Source of the DNA: Lachancea thermotolerans CBS 6340
Taxonomy: Eukaryota > Ascomycota > Saccharomycetes > Saccharomycetales > Saccharomycetaceae
Assembly (NCBI RefSeq): GCF_000142805.1
Contig: NC_013080.1
Location: 372,001 to 436,000, forward strand
Length of the DNA: 64,000 nucleotides
Direction of reading: 5' to 3'
The notes beneath the pieces were generated by a model. It searched no databases. It was given only the letters and a program-made list of their open reading frames with translations, and was not told the origin of the DNA. This document shows, piece by piece, positions 1-8,727 of the stretch; the first letter of the stretch is position 1, and each line of letters starts with the position of its first letter. The position numbers and the translations under genes are program-made.

Positions 1-674
1 CCCTCACCAATGTACTTCTGCACCAGCTCCGCACCACTCACACGGATAAATTTGCAGTCTGTGTGATGCGCTACGGCCCTTGCCAAAAGCGTTTTGCCAG
101 TGCCGGGCGGCCCATACAGAATAACACCTTTTGGTTGTGCAATTCCAAGACTTTCGAAAAGCTCTGGATGTTTTACAGGCAGCTCAATAACTTCTTTAAT
201 TTCCTTAATTTGCTTGGTTAGGCCACCCACCATATCGTAGGTAGAATCTGGCACCTTCTCCACCATCATAAGCGAGACCAGAGGGTCGACCTTGTTCTCT
301 AGGATTTTGTGAAGCGCGTAAGAGTCACTCTTCAGGCACACACGCTGCGATGCTTTGAGGTCTTTGACATTAATGTCTTTCGCGATGTCCACAATATATT
401 TCCCCTCCGGCTGGATCTTGACCAAAACCTTCTTGTCTGATACCACCTTAACAACCTCGCCCACATAAGAGCCTGGTTCCTGAAGCAGCCTCAGTTCGTC
501 CTTGATGAACCGCACTTTGTCATTTAGTGCATTTCTTTGTGCTTCCAACCTTCTTAGGTTTTGGGTTTTAGCTCTAATCTTGAGCTCCGTGTCTTGTATT
601 TTCTGGTCGAAAAAGGGCTTAATACCACTTTCGTGGGTGTTGAGAGTCACCTCGCTCACTGCTGCTGCACTCAT
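1..674 (-). CDS. RPT6: 26S proteasome regulatory ATPase Rpt6, N-terminal part (gene runs off the left edge)
   Basis: AAA ATPase of the 19S base ring, which unfolds ubiquitinated substrates and opens the 20S gate. The first ATG (674..672) starts MSAAAVSEV and gives 224 residues before the window ends. They hold an N-terminal coiled coil (about 25-65), the OB-fold, the pre-AAA segment [16 protein letters not shown], and Walker A GPPGTGKT at about 187-194, followed by [14 protein letters not shown]. The match to yeast Rpt6/Sug1 is near identical as I recall that sequence, and the full protein should be about 405 residues. It is divergent from ALG13, as RPT6 (YGL048C) and ALG13 (YGL047W) are in S. 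cerevisiae. An Rpn4-type PACE box lies 47 bp upstream of the start. The Walker B and C-terminal parts are outside the window. Confidence 0.97.
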   Translation of the reverse strand, partial: MSAAAVSEVTLNTHESGIKPFFDQKIQDTELKIRAKTQNLRRLEAQRNALNDKVRFIKDELRLLQEPGSYVGEVVKVVSDKKVLVKIQPEGKYIVDIAKDINVKDLKASQRVCLKSDSYALHKILENKVDPLVSLMMVEKVPDSTYDMVGGLTKQIKEIKEVIELPVKHPELFESLGIAQPKGVILYGPPGTGKTLLARAVAHHTDCKFIRVSGAELVQKYIGE

Positions 675-720
675 TGGATTTTCAGCGGTCAATACTTGTG
701 CGTATCTCTTGATCAGATCT

Positions 721-729
721 TTTGCCACC
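721..729 (-). promoter_or_regulatory. PACE box (Rpn4 site) for RPT6
   Basis: Read on the minus strand the bases are GGTGGCAAA, the exact proteasome-associated control element bound by Rpn4. It is about 47 bp upstream of the RPT6 start, within the 234-bp RPT6/ALG13 divergent promoter. Rpn4 control of proteasome genes is established in S. cerevisiae; its use here is inferred from the exact match and position. Confidence 0.85.
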
Positions 730-908
730 GGCCAGTTCACAGTCAAGCTGTAATATTCTGAAAAAAGAGGGAGCCTTGAGACCAGAGTGTTGATGTCACA
801 TCGGACGAAGAAGTGATACAATTAGGATTCAACCCTAACGAACTCTTGAATATCCTTTCTGTCATATTCTTAGCGAAGGAAAGTTGTATCATCTTGTACT
901 GCACAGCA

Positions 909-1505
909 ATGGGTTCAACGGTCGTCGTAACCTGCGGCGCGACCGTACCATTTCCTGAACTTATAGCTGCACTTCTGGATAAACAGGTGCTCGATACACT
1001 ACTAAGGATGCATTACACAAGACTAATCGTGCAGTACGGGCGAGGATATACATCAAAGTTTGCACAGCTCCTAGGATGCGTACGCGCTCATGTGGAAGAG
1101 CCCGCAGATAACGGGGCCTCAAACCTAGCAGCGGGGGTCGAGGTACAGGTGCGAGGGCATTATCAGTCCCTCGAGGTTTGCGGGTTCGAGTTCACAGGCG
1201 CCATTCACGAGCTGCTGCGCGACAACGCTGATTTGGTCATCTCGCACGCGGGCACCGGCTCCATTGTGGACGCGCTGCGGCTGGGCAAGCGCCTGCTGGT
1301 GGTCGCCAACACGTCACTAATGGACAACCACCAGCTGCAGATAGCACGAAAATTTGAATCACGTGGCCATCTGCAATCGGCCGCCGCCCAGCCTAAAGCA
1401 TTGATCGCGGCACTGCGCCGAGTGGAGGCTGCGCCGCAAGTCCCCCTGCCGAACGGCTACAACTCGTCCTTTGAGCGGCTCCTTATGGACGTTGCCCAAT
1501 CGTAG
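909..1505 (+). CDS. ALG13: UDP-GlcNAc transferase catalytic subunit Alg13
   Basis: With membrane-anchored Alg14 this protein adds the second GlcNAc to dolichol-PP-GlcNAc on the cytosolic face of the ER in N-glycan assembly. It is 198 aa (about 202 in S. cerevisiae). Visible family motifs are VTCGATVPFPEL near the N-terminus, RLIVQYGRGY, the donor-site segment DLVISHAGTGSIVDALRLGK, and SLMDNHQLQIA. An open frame extends upstream, but the conserved motif begins a few residues after the ATG at 909, so I chose that start. Compared with the yeast protein the middle (about 65-90) is Ala/Glu rich and divergent. It is divergently transcribed from RPT6, a conserved arrangement. Confidence 0.95.
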   Translation: MGSTVVVTCGATVPFPELIAALLDKQVLDTLLRMHYTRLIVQYGRGYTSKFAQLLGCVRAHVEEPADNGASNLAAGVEVQVRGHYQSLEVCGFEFTGAIHELLRDNADLVISHAGTGSIVDALRLGKRLLVVANTSLMDNHQLQIARKFESRGHLQSAAAQPKALIAALRRVEAAPQVPLPNGYNSSFERLLMDVAQS

Positions 1506-1651
1506 CGCGGCTCGTATAGTTAGTAGATATCCAGAACGTTCCGATTTAAAGCCTTCTCGGGTGCTGAGTTAACACGTATCCGCGCTCGTTAAACTTGAAG
1601 GTATATTTTTCGTGGTTGTGCCGCTGGCCGAAACAAAAACAAAAAAGTAAC

Positions 1652-1725
1652 TGATTTCGCCCAGGATCGAACTGGGGACGTTCTGCGTGTTAAGCAGATG
1701 CCATAACCGACTAGACCACGAAACC
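1652..1725 (-). tRNA. tV(AAC): tRNA-Val (anticodon AAC)
   Basis: The minus strand folds as a 74-nt tRNA. The acceptor GGTTTCG pairs with CGAAATC (one G-T wobble), the D arm is GTCTAGTCGGTTATGGC, the anticodon loop is CTTAACA with anticodon AAC, and the T arm is GTCCCCAGTTCGATCCTGGGC. There is no intron. A T6 Pol III terminator follows at 1646..1641 (minus strand). The 5' leader holds CTCAACAAAT, resembling the CAACA initiation motif of yeast tRNA genes. Confidence 0.97.
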
Positions 1726-2436
1726 AATTATTTGTTGAGATTAATGGAAGCAAAGCGTCAATAAATCAACCAGAACATCAAGTTAACGATTGAAGACATT
1801 TATCTCAATCTCATATCTCTATCTGGAGTAAGCAGCACAATTACTTGGGCCAGACATGGCCAGGGGGATGCTATCGTAATCTTATCTCATGCCAGTGACT
1901 TCTTACATAGTTACTCTTGCAGTATCTTGATGTTCTAACGGCAAATTGGGGTTAGAGTCCTGTCAGCCGCACCTGAAACCTTAAAGAGGTCGCGACTCTG
2001 TGTGTGCATGTGAGCCGTGAGACTTAGATACTCGATTTAGAAGCGTGATTCATGGTTAATCACACTGATAATGTAATGTGGCTGAAAAGGTTATGACGGG
2101 GCGTGCTGCATATTGTGATGAGCACGGGTGAAACCAATTTGGGATATGGTTTTGATTCGTTGGAAAAGAGCGTCGTTCATCCGTCGCAGGTTGAGTTTTC
2201 GTGCTTACGAGCAGATTTTGCCACGTAGGGTTGAGTAAGGGAGCGAGGCAGCTATACGGAACGTCCAAAAGCCACTATCTCTAAAAATGTATGACAAAGC
2301 AAGGCAGGTCACAGAAGGCGTGGGGGCTGCCGGATCAAAAACCGGAGGGCAAGTATATAAGAATGATGGAGAATCGATGAGCTGGCCCTGTGTTCACGTA
2401 GAAAGAAGCTAAATAACAAAGAAGATAGAGATAGAC
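1726..2436. promoter_or_regulatory. Gene-free region between tRNA-Val and the RTS3-like gene
   Basis: This 711-bp stretch contains the tRNA-Val leader and the RTS3-like promoter. A TATA-like AAGTATATAAG lies about 85 bp before the ATG at 2437. A short minus-strand open frame (2056-2268, 70 codons) resembles nothing I know and is probably chance. The TGTTGAG next to the tRNA start is explained by the Pol III leader; I see no second end that would make it an LTR. Confidence 0.5.
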
Positions 2437-3381
2437 ATGGAGGTTACAACACACGCACAACACAAGGCCGTTACGCTATACAAGGAACCACATCACCTCG
2501 ATAGCGTCAACTGGGAAGAGGGCCTGGGAAAGGGCTGTGGCAAAAGCGCGCAACAAGACTTAGACCAACTCACGGTGGTTGATTCCATTGTCGTGACGCC
2601 CGACGCCGCGCCACAGAGCCCGCAAGACTACACAAGGAGCGGTCGTCCTGCCGTACCTCACTACACACTCAGCTCTTCCGGCAGCGCGATGGCCGACAAG
2701 CAACACACATTCAAAGCACCTTCGCCGGCTAGGACACCAGGGAGGCCCACAAGGCCGACCCTGAATGTTCAGAGCTCCTCGTCATCCTCTCTGTCGTCGC
2801 TAAGATCGCGCGCCAGGCGTCTCTCTTCAGAAGAAATCATAAATGAAATGGAGAACGAACAGGATGCCATTGTGGTGCGACTGCTGCGCGAGATCGACCA
2901 GCTCAAAGACGAAAATAACAGGCTCCGCAAGAATCTGTGCGCGGTTTTGAACGGCGACCCTCAGACGCCGGCGGGCCCTGCGCTCTCGAGGCGATCCTCA
3001 CTCAACAGCTGTGCTAGCAATAGCAGCGGTAGCGGCAGTCTTTCTTCGTCTCACGCAGGCACTACACCAGGCGTTTTAGCGGCAACCCCCACTGCAAGCA
3101 GCCCGGCCCTTTCTAGAAGGCCGTCCTCGTCCGCCACACCAATAGATACACTTACCCCCACTCTTTTGCTTCAGCGCAAGCGCAACTCTTTATCATCATC
3201 TGTCCCTGCAACCCCCAAGAATTCCGGAGACTTCGTCGACCTCTACGCTCCTGCACCCGTGTCCAAGTTTGGTGCTGTTGATGTCAGCCTCGACGCGCCG
3301 GGCTCTTGCGGCTACCGCAGAAGACGTTCCTCAATGAAGTCTACAGAGGGCTCAAATAAACTTCAGCGATCCACAAGATGA
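2437..3381 (+). CDS. RTS3: Rts3-like serine-rich coiled-coil protein (putative PP2A-associated)
   Basis: 314 aa, low complexity and rich in Ser, Thr and Pro. The only ordered-looking part is about 128-166, beginning LSSEEIINEMENEQDAIVV and continuing with leucine heptads, a probable coiled coil. Several basic-serine patches (LSRRSSLN, LSRRPSSS, YRRRRSSMK) look like PKA/AGC kinase sites. I assign RTS3 mainly from position: in S. cerevisiae RTS3 (YGR161C) sits beside NSR1 (YGR159C) with the same relative orientation, and only the mucin intervenes here. Rts3 is a poorly known protein linked to the PP2A phosphatase. The ATG follows an A-rich leader. The homology rests on synteny and general character, so it could be another Ser-rich protein. 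Confidence 0.55.
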   Translation: MEVTTHAQHKAVTLYKEPHHLDSVNWEEGLGKGCGKSAQQDLDQLTVVDSIVVTPDAAPQSPQDYTRSGRPAVPHYTLSSSGSAMADKQHTFKAPSPARTPGRPTRPTLNVQSSSSSSLSSLRSRARRLSSEEIINEMENEQDAIVVRLLREIDQLKDENNRLRKNLCAVLNGDPQTPAGPALSRRSSLNSCASNSSGSGSLSSSHAGTTPGVLAATPTASSPALSRRPSSSATPIDTLTPTLLLQRKRNSLSSSVPATPKNSGDFVDLYAPAPVSKFGAVDVSLDAPGSCGYRRRRSSMKSTEGSNKLQRSTR

Positions 3382-4253
3382 TGACGGACGCAGTCGCCCG
3401 GTTTAATTTGCCCCTTGATTACACACATTGGCTTGTTCATGACTTGGTCTACACGCCTGGCCAAGCAACACAGACTTCAGCATTTTTCATACTTCAACAT
3501 ACAGGTTACATCTTTTTTTACAGGCTCCAAAGGTAGTTTCTCGCTTATACATAAACAACGGTTTTTTTGGTTTGTTGACTTTAACGAGCTTCAAAGATAC
3601 TTGGCATTCAGAACAGAACTTTGATGACAAGATATCCTAAGGGGTTCATGATTTTTCGGGAAGAACCTCAACAGGAAGCCCGCGAAGAAGTGGCCTATAA
3701 AACATCTTCGAGGCCAATTCTAACTTTTGTGGCGGGCATCCTCAATTTAATGGATACAGTGTCAGCATTACAATCACTTGTGCTCCTATTCCATCGTGGC
3801 AAATAATAACAATGTCATGGGCAAACAGCAGCTGTATTCAATTAACTTAATGGGCGGCACCGCCACCACTAAAGGCTTATGCATGCTTACTCTATCCGAT
3901 GGTGACGGTTTTTGAGGTGACAACTGATGCCTTATTGTCTAGTTAAGTCCTCTCGACATCCTTTCCTCTTCGGGAACTTTAATTGGAATAGGATGAAAGA
4001 ACTCAAAAATGCTGGTAAGCTGTGTAGACAATGAACAACGACCCAGCAGTATTGCATATCCAGCATAAACCTAGAATCGGCCTCACGATGCGCTAAAGCG
4101 GTTTGAACCCGAAACGATCCTTACAGTCCATATTTCTGATATTCAGTATAAAACACGATGCAGATGCGCCTTGGAATTGAAGCAAGCTGAGACCTTACAT
4201 TTCGACTAATTGTAATTTGACTGCAATATCATCGTCCTTTCTTTCGGTCCAAC
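3382..4253. promoter_or_regulatory. Gene-free 872-bp region upstream of the mucin gene
   Basis: It holds the 3' end of the RTS3-like gene and the mucin promoter. TATA-like sequence (CAGTATAAAACA) is near 4144, about 110 bp before the ATG. Two short plus-strand open frames (3415-3624 and 3621-3806) start at weak contexts and have no recognisable product. I see no RNA gene or repeat. The length fits the long regulated promoters typical of yeast cell-wall adhesin genes, but no specific factor site stands out. Confidence 0.4.
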
Positions 4254-6374
4254 ATGCTCTGCAGGCCTATCCTGCTTTTGTTCACTGCCTTTGGGGGTTT
4301 TGCCTCGTGTATTTCAGCACTGAGCACAACAACTATCACCACGGAATCGATTACCACATCGTTTGTTTGCGGAAGGTGCACCACTAATCAACATGAGACT
4401 ACCTTAAGCTCATCTTCAACTACAGCTGTTGAAACGTCGGCCTGTCATCAATGTGTTACAAGCCAGTATGAAAGTTCATTAAGCTCAATTTCCACATCTG
4501 TTAGCAGTACATCCACAATACCAACAAGTCCCTTGTCCAGTACAACTATCTCTTCAACCATAGTATCAACATCGTATGTCTGTGGGAAATGTACCACTAA
4601 TATCAGTTTCCGCGAGGTCGTCGTTAGCTCAACGAGTGAAACGGTTCCATCTGCCAAACACTCAAGCAGCACGCCAACAAGCAGTACATCAGCAAGCGAC
4701 GAGTCCTCAAGTGCCACGCCTTCAAGTGCCATGCCTTCAAGTGCCACGCCTTCAAGTGCCATGCCTTCAAGTGCCACGCCTTCAAGTACCACAACCGCAA
4801 GTAGCACGGCCTCAAGCACCACAATCTCGACTACCACATCATCAAGTAGCGCGTCATCAAGCAGCACAATCTCGAGTTTCACGATCTCAAGCACCACTCC
4901 ATCAAGCATTGCTTCATCAAACGCCACACCCTCGATTATCACAATCTCAAGTGACACATCTTCCAGTAGCACTCTCTCTAGTGCATCATCTTCAGTGGCA
5001 CGCACAAGCTCAGGTAATGTGGAATCAAGCCCTAGTGGGCCCAAGACAACCACAACACTTAATAAGTCTACTACAACTGAAACAGAAAGCTGTGATTGCA
5101 CGACTTACCCTGGTTCTTCTATCAGTACTACAACAACCCTCGTTTCAACCATATCAACTTCATCTAGCGCTACGACTCAATCTTCGACTCAATCAAGTAC
5201 TACAAGCGGAACCTCGAGCCTCAGCTCTGAAATGAGTTCCTCAAAATCTTCAGCCTCTTCTGTTTCCTTGTCTAGCTCGTCAAAGGTTTCTTCGCGAACT
5301 GGCTTTTCTTCTACCGAGACGAGTAGGGCCACGACAGTTTCCGAAACGCAGCATTCATTGTCGTCTGAGTCCAATACTCCTACGACTCTTACGTCAATCC
5401 CTGGATCTTTGAGTACTAGTGCTACTTTTTCGTCCTTTTCTTCTACTGCCTTTTCGAGCGTCTCCACTTCAAGCCCAACAGCCGAAAGCGTATCAAGCTT
5501 GGTCTCTTCCACGCCAAGTGTGGGTTCTCAAACCAGCAGCACCTTGACAAGTAGCACATCATTCCCTGGCGTACCCAGCTCCGTGACTTCAAGTGGAAAT
5601 GTTCCTAGCAGCTTTTCTGACATTGGCACTTCAAGCACCAGCGTTTTGACTACAACTTATTCTACTACTAATAGTGGGAGTACCTCTATCACCCTAACCA
5701 CAGACTCTAGCTTCAGGACCCTCGAGAGCTCCGCCAGCAGCACCCCTGCCAGCAGCACCCCTGCCAGCAGCACCCCTGCCAGCAGCACCCCTGCCAGCAG
5801 CACCACTGCCAGCAGCACCACTGCCAGTAGCACTACCGTCACCGTCAGCAGCAGCTTGCCGGGGCTCAATATGTCAACTACTCTGTCAAGTTCCACTCTT
5901 CTGTCAACCACAAGCCCTGGGCAGCCAATTAGCACAGCCAGCACAAGCACCGGCCCGCTAACCATCCCCACAGCCTCGAACAGCCTTCCAGTATTGCTGG
6001 TTTCTACGTCGTGCACCGCGGCGAATGATACCAACTGTGCCGTGCCTACGACAGACTCTGCTCCCGCTCCGACTTCAACTTCAACACCCCCCTCGTCCAG
6101 CAGTTCTAACGCCTCCAAGTCTGAGGAGGTGCCGTCTTCTGCCGCATCATCGAGCTCACCAGCTACCGTGTCGGGGCCCACAAGCTCCCAGAGCTCGGTG
6201 CATACCACCAGCAGCACCTTCGCATCCTACGCTCCTAAATCATTTTCTTTCGGCTCAACTAGCACGCAGCCCTTTCCAACCGCCTCTAGCACTGCCTCCT
6301 TACTATCGTCCTACACAGGCGGTGCGTCGAAGGCCGTTCCCAGAATAGCTTTTGCCGTTCTTCTTCTGCTGTAA
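4254..6374 (+). CDS. Ser/Thr-rich GPI-anchored cell-wall mucin, lineage-specific
   Basis: 706 aa, most of it Ser and Thr. A signal peptide is clear (MLCRPILLLFTAFGGFASC, with cleavage likely near residue 22). The C-terminus ends in a short polar stretch and a hydrophobic tail (AFAVLLLL), a GPI-attachment signal. Near the N-terminus are three paired-cysteine modules: VCGRCTTN (C39/C42), ACHQCVTS (C64/C67) and VCGKCTTN (C110/C113); a fourth variant, SCDCTTY, lies near residue 280. Between them is a heavily O-glycosylatable stalk with two 15-bp repeat tracts. It is probably secreted, O-mannosylated and linked to the wall. I know no S. cerevisiae gene at this position. Long open frames on the other strand are side effects of the Ser/Thr codon bias. 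Adhesin or osmosensor roles are possible but unproven. Confidence 0.8.
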   Translation: MLCRPILLLFTAFGGFASCISALSTTTITTESITTSFVCGRCTTNQHETTLSSSSTTAVETSACHQCVTSQYESSLSSISTSVSSTSTIPTSPLSSTTISSTIVSTSYVCGKCTTNISFREVVVSSTSETVPSAKHSSSTPTSSTSASDESSSATPSSAMPSSATPSSAMPSSATPSSTTTASSTASSTTISTTTSSSSASSSSTISSFTISSTTPSSIASSNATPSIITISSDTSSSSTLSSASSSVARTSSGNVESSPSGPKTTTTLNKSTTTETESCDCTTYPGSSISTTTTLVSTISTSSSATTQSSTQSSTTSGTSSLSSEMSSSKSSASSVSLSSSSKVSSRTGFSSTETSRATTVSETQHSLSSESNTPTTLTSIPGSLSTSATFSSFSSTAFSSVSTSSPTAESVSSLVSSTPSVGSQTSSTLTSSTSFPGVPSSVTSSGNVPSSFSDIGTSSTSVLTTTYSTTNSGSTSITLTTDSSFRTLESSASSTPASSTPASSTPASSTPASSTTASSTTASSTTVTVSSSLPGLNMSTTLSSSTLLSTTSPGQPISTASTSTGPLTIPTASNSLPVLLVSTSCTAANDTNCAVPTTDSAPAPTSTSTPPSSSSSNASKSEEVPSSAASSSSPATVSGPTSSQSSVHTTSSTFASYAPKSFSFGSTSTQPFPTASSTASLLSSYTGGASKAVPRIAFAVLLLL
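4707..4796 (+). repeat. 15-bp coding tandem repeat (SSATP/SSAMP)
   Basis: Five exact-phase copies of a 15-bp unit encode SSATP and SSAMP in strict alternation, making a 30-bp higher-order unit; a sixth degenerate copy encodes SSTTT. The unit length keeps the mucin frame, so copy-number change would lengthen or shorten the stalk without breaking the gene. Confidence 0.9.
5733..5837 (+). repeat. 15-bp coding tandem repeat (ASSTP x4, ASSTT x3)
   Basis: Seven consecutive 15-bp units encode ASSTP four times and then ASSTT three times. The first copies are identical in DNA (GCCAGCAGCACCCCT) and later copies drift, suggesting recent slippage expansion. This is a likely site of length variation between strains. 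Confidence 0.92.
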
Positions 6375-6838
6375 ATGCAGTCGTGACATTTATTTCGTCT
6401 GTGGCGGTCTGCTTAGACCAATCGCCTATTCTCTCACCCAAGCAAGATTCTTCAGGGAAATAATCATTAGTTCTTTCGGCAGTAAGGTTCAACCCTTCTG
6501 GTAACTTGCTGCCAGTGCTTCTAAATAGCTCCGCGCTTATGCACACGGGTTCATCCCTTACATCAGCCAATCACTATTTACAAGCCTTATATAATCACCA
6601 TGGGAGGAACCCTTTGCTTTTTCCTGTCGTCGGCGGGGCAAGTCGTGGATTCTTTCTTTTGTATTTCTTACTATAAAAAATTTTCAAGCTCATCGCTTGG
6701 AATAGCTTAGTCTTCTCTATAGAAGAGAGTAGGTTAGCGTGCAAAAACTATAACTCATTTGGGCTAGTTTTCATTGATCAATAGTATTTGTGCTAGTTGC
6801 AATTGACAGCTTTACCACATCAAATCAGATCACACAGA
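6375..6838. promoter_or_regulatory. Mucin 3' flank and NSR1 promoter, with RRPE and PAC elements
   Basis: The 464-bp interval carries a ribosome-biogenesis promoter signature: RRPE-type AAAAAATTTTCA at 6675-6686 and PAC (GCTCATCGC, the reverse of GCGATGAGC) at 6688-6696, one base apart, about 145 bp before the NSR1 ATG. In yeasts, adjacent RRPE and PAC sites (Stb3 and Dot6/Tod6) mark the growth-regulated ribi regulon, to which NSR1 belongs. Confidence 0.8.
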
Positions 6839-8356
6839 ATGGCCAAGCAAGTTGCTAAGAAGGTGTCCAAGAAGGACGTGAAGAGCAAGAAGCAGGAGAA
6901 GGAGGCTGTCGCCGCCAAGAGCGAGTCTTCGTCCTCTTCAAGCTCCAGCGAGTCTTCTTCAAGCTCCAGCGAGTCTTCGTCGAGCTCCAGCGAGTCTGAG
7001 TCCGAGTCTTCATCAAGCTCATCGTCCAGCGACTCCGAGAGCTCTGATTCATCCAGCGACTCCGAGGAGGAGCAGGAGGTGAAGAAGGACACTAAGAAGG
7101 ACACTAAGAAGGACACCAAGAAGGAGGCTAAGAAGGACTCCAAGAAGGACTCCAAGAAGGAGGCCAAGAAGGAGACTGTCAAGGAGGCCAAGAAGGGTAG
7201 CAAGAAGGCCGTGGCTCCTGAGTCTGACAGCGAGTCCGGCAGTGAGTCTGATACCGAGTCCAGCGACTCTGAGTCCAGCGACTCCGACTCTAGCTCCAGC
7301 TCCGAAAGCGAGTCTGAGGCCGAGGCCGAGGCCGAGACCGAGAGCAAGAAAGCCAAGGAGAGCGCTACTTCTTCTAGCAGTTCCAACTCATCCAGCGGCT
7401 CTGACTCCAGCTCTTCCTCTTCATCTAGCGAGTCAGAAGGCTCTTCATCCTCAAGCGACTCTGACTCCTCATCTGAGGAGGAAGAGGCCAAGGAGAAGGA
7501 CACTTCTTCCAAGAAGCGTAAGGCCGAAGAATCCGATGTTTCCGAGGAATCAGAGGATGCCACTGAATCCAAGAAGGCTAAGACTGAGTCCAATGGCGAG
7601 CCTGCCACCATTTTCGTCGGAAGACTGTCCTGGAGTGTCGACGACGAATGGTTGAAGACCGAGTTTGAGCCAATTGGCGGTGTCATTAGCGCCAGAGTCA
7701 TCATGGAGAGAGGTACCGACAGATCCCGTGGTTACGGGTACGTTGACTTCGAAAACAAATTTTATGCTGAAAAGGCCGTGAAAGAGATGCACGGTAAGGA
7801 GATTGACGGCAGGCCCATCAACTGTGACATGTCAACCAGCAAGCCTGCTGGCAACCCAAGAAACGACCGTGCCAAGCAGTTCGGTGACACCCCATCCCAG
7901 CCTTCTGACACCCTATTCTTGGGTAACTTGTCTTTCAACGCCGACAGAGACAACATCTTCGAAACTTTCGCTGAGCACGGTGAAGTTGTATCTGTCCGTC
8001 TGCCTACACACCCAGAGACCAACCAGCCAAAGGGTTTCGGTTACGTGCAGTATTCCTCTGTCGACGAAGCTCAAAAGGCTTTTGAGGCTTTGCAGGGTCA
8101 CTACATCGACAACAGACCTGTGAGACTAGACTTTTCTACACCAAAGCCAAGAGATGAAGGTTCTCGTGGTGGATTTCGTGGTGGCCGTGGCGGCAGCCGT
8201 GGCGGTAGCCGTGGCGGTTTCGGCGGTGGCCGTGGTGGCTTCGGCGGTGGCAACAGAGGTGACTTCAAGCCATCCGGTTCCGGCTCTAACTCTGCGCCAC
8301 TTGGCAAAGGTAGACAGACTGCTGAGTTCCAAGGCAACAAGAAGAAGTTCGACTAA
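6839..8356 (+). CDS. NSR1: Nucleolin-like nucleolar protein Nsr1
   Basis: Nucleolar RNA-binding protein needed for pre-rRNA processing and 40S assembly. It is 505 aa. The first ATG giving MAKQVAKKV is at 6839; an upstream open stretch lacks an ATG. The order is: a Ser/Glu/Asp-rich acidic region with Lys blocks (1-250), RRM1 starting at ATIFVGRLSW (about 254-331), RRM2 starting at DTLFLGNLSF (about 355-431), an RGG box (about 440-482), and the conserved end APLGKGRQTAEF. S. cerevisiae Nsr1 is about 414 aa; the extra length lies in the N-terminal tract, where a KKDT/KKDS/KKEA array (about residues 81-121) interrupts the acidic serines. RRMs and tail match the yeast protein closely. Its upstream RRPE and PAC sites fit its role. 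Confidence 0.96.
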   Translation: MAKQVAKKVSKKDVKSKKQEKEAVAAKSESSSSSSSSESSSSSSESSSSSSESESESSSSSSSSDSESSDSSSDSEEEQEVKKDTKKDTKKDTKKEAKKDSKKDSKKEAKKETVKEAKKGSKKAVAPESDSESGSESDTESSDSESSDSDSSSSSESESEAEAEAETESKKAKESATSSSSSNSSSGSDSSSSSSSSESEGSSSSSDSDSSSEEEEAKEKDTSSKKRKAEESDVSEESEDATESKKAKTESNGEPATIFVGRLSWSVDDEWLKTEFEPIGGVISARVIMERGTDRSRGYGYVDFENKFYAEKAVKEMHGKEIDGRPINCDMSTSKPAGNPRNDRAKQFGDTPSQPSDTLFLGNLSFNADRDNIFETFAEHGEVVSVRLPTHPETNQPKGFGYVQYSSVDEAQKAFEALQGHYIDNRPVRLDFSTPKPRDEGSRGGFRGGRGGSRGGSRGGFGGGRGGFGGGNRGDFKPSGSGSNSAPLGKGRQTAEFQGNKKKFD

Positions 8357-8727
8357 AGCCTGACATTCTACTGTACAAAAGTTTCAGCGAGCCAATTATC
8401 TTGGTTCCCAGTGTATAATAGTGAATAAATATCAACCAGCACTCGTTCCATCAACCTCGAATACTCTTCGCTGTGCCATTCCACCTGACCGATGACTGTC
8501 TGATTTTTTATCGTCAAATTTGATGTGTGGTGAGAGGTGTTTTTGCCAAGACAAAATAGTTCAATGGGAAATTAGCACCGGATACCTATTAGCTTCCAAG
8601 ATACCAAAGCTGGATTTTGGTAGAACATCGCTGGGTTCGACAATACACCGAGCCTGCTGGAAAGGGCCGCCATATAAGAGTACATCCAGTTCCGCTAAAG
8701 AAACTGCTCGTTTTTTGCGATACTAGC
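8357..8727. promoter_or_regulatory. NSR1 to RIM8 intergenic region
   Basis: 371 bp with AT-rich 3'-end sequence of NSR1 (GTGAATAAATATC near 8420) and the RIM8 promoter. A frame stays open upstream of RIM8 but begins with TTG, not ATG. I see no specific factor site. Confidence 0.4.

Noticed and set aside
1733-2436. Possible solo LTR beside tRNA-Val, from TGTTGAG
   Set aside because: No matching CAACA end or target duplication; TGTTG is the reverse of the Pol III leader CAACA.
3415-3806. Two short plus-strand frames upstream of the mucin
   Set aside because: 60-69 codons, AT-driven composition, no family and poor start context.
4448-6217. Long minus-strand open frames opposite the mucin gene (4448-5101, 5189-5512, 5657-6217)
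   Set aside because: They mirror Ser/Thr codon repeats, are rich in Leu/Val/Glu without a domain, and the plus strand has a signal peptide and GPI end.
6820-7704. 294-codon minus-strand frame opposite NSR1
   Set aside because: Shadow of the Ser/Glu/Lys repeats; NSR1 is confirmed by two RRMs and an RGG box.
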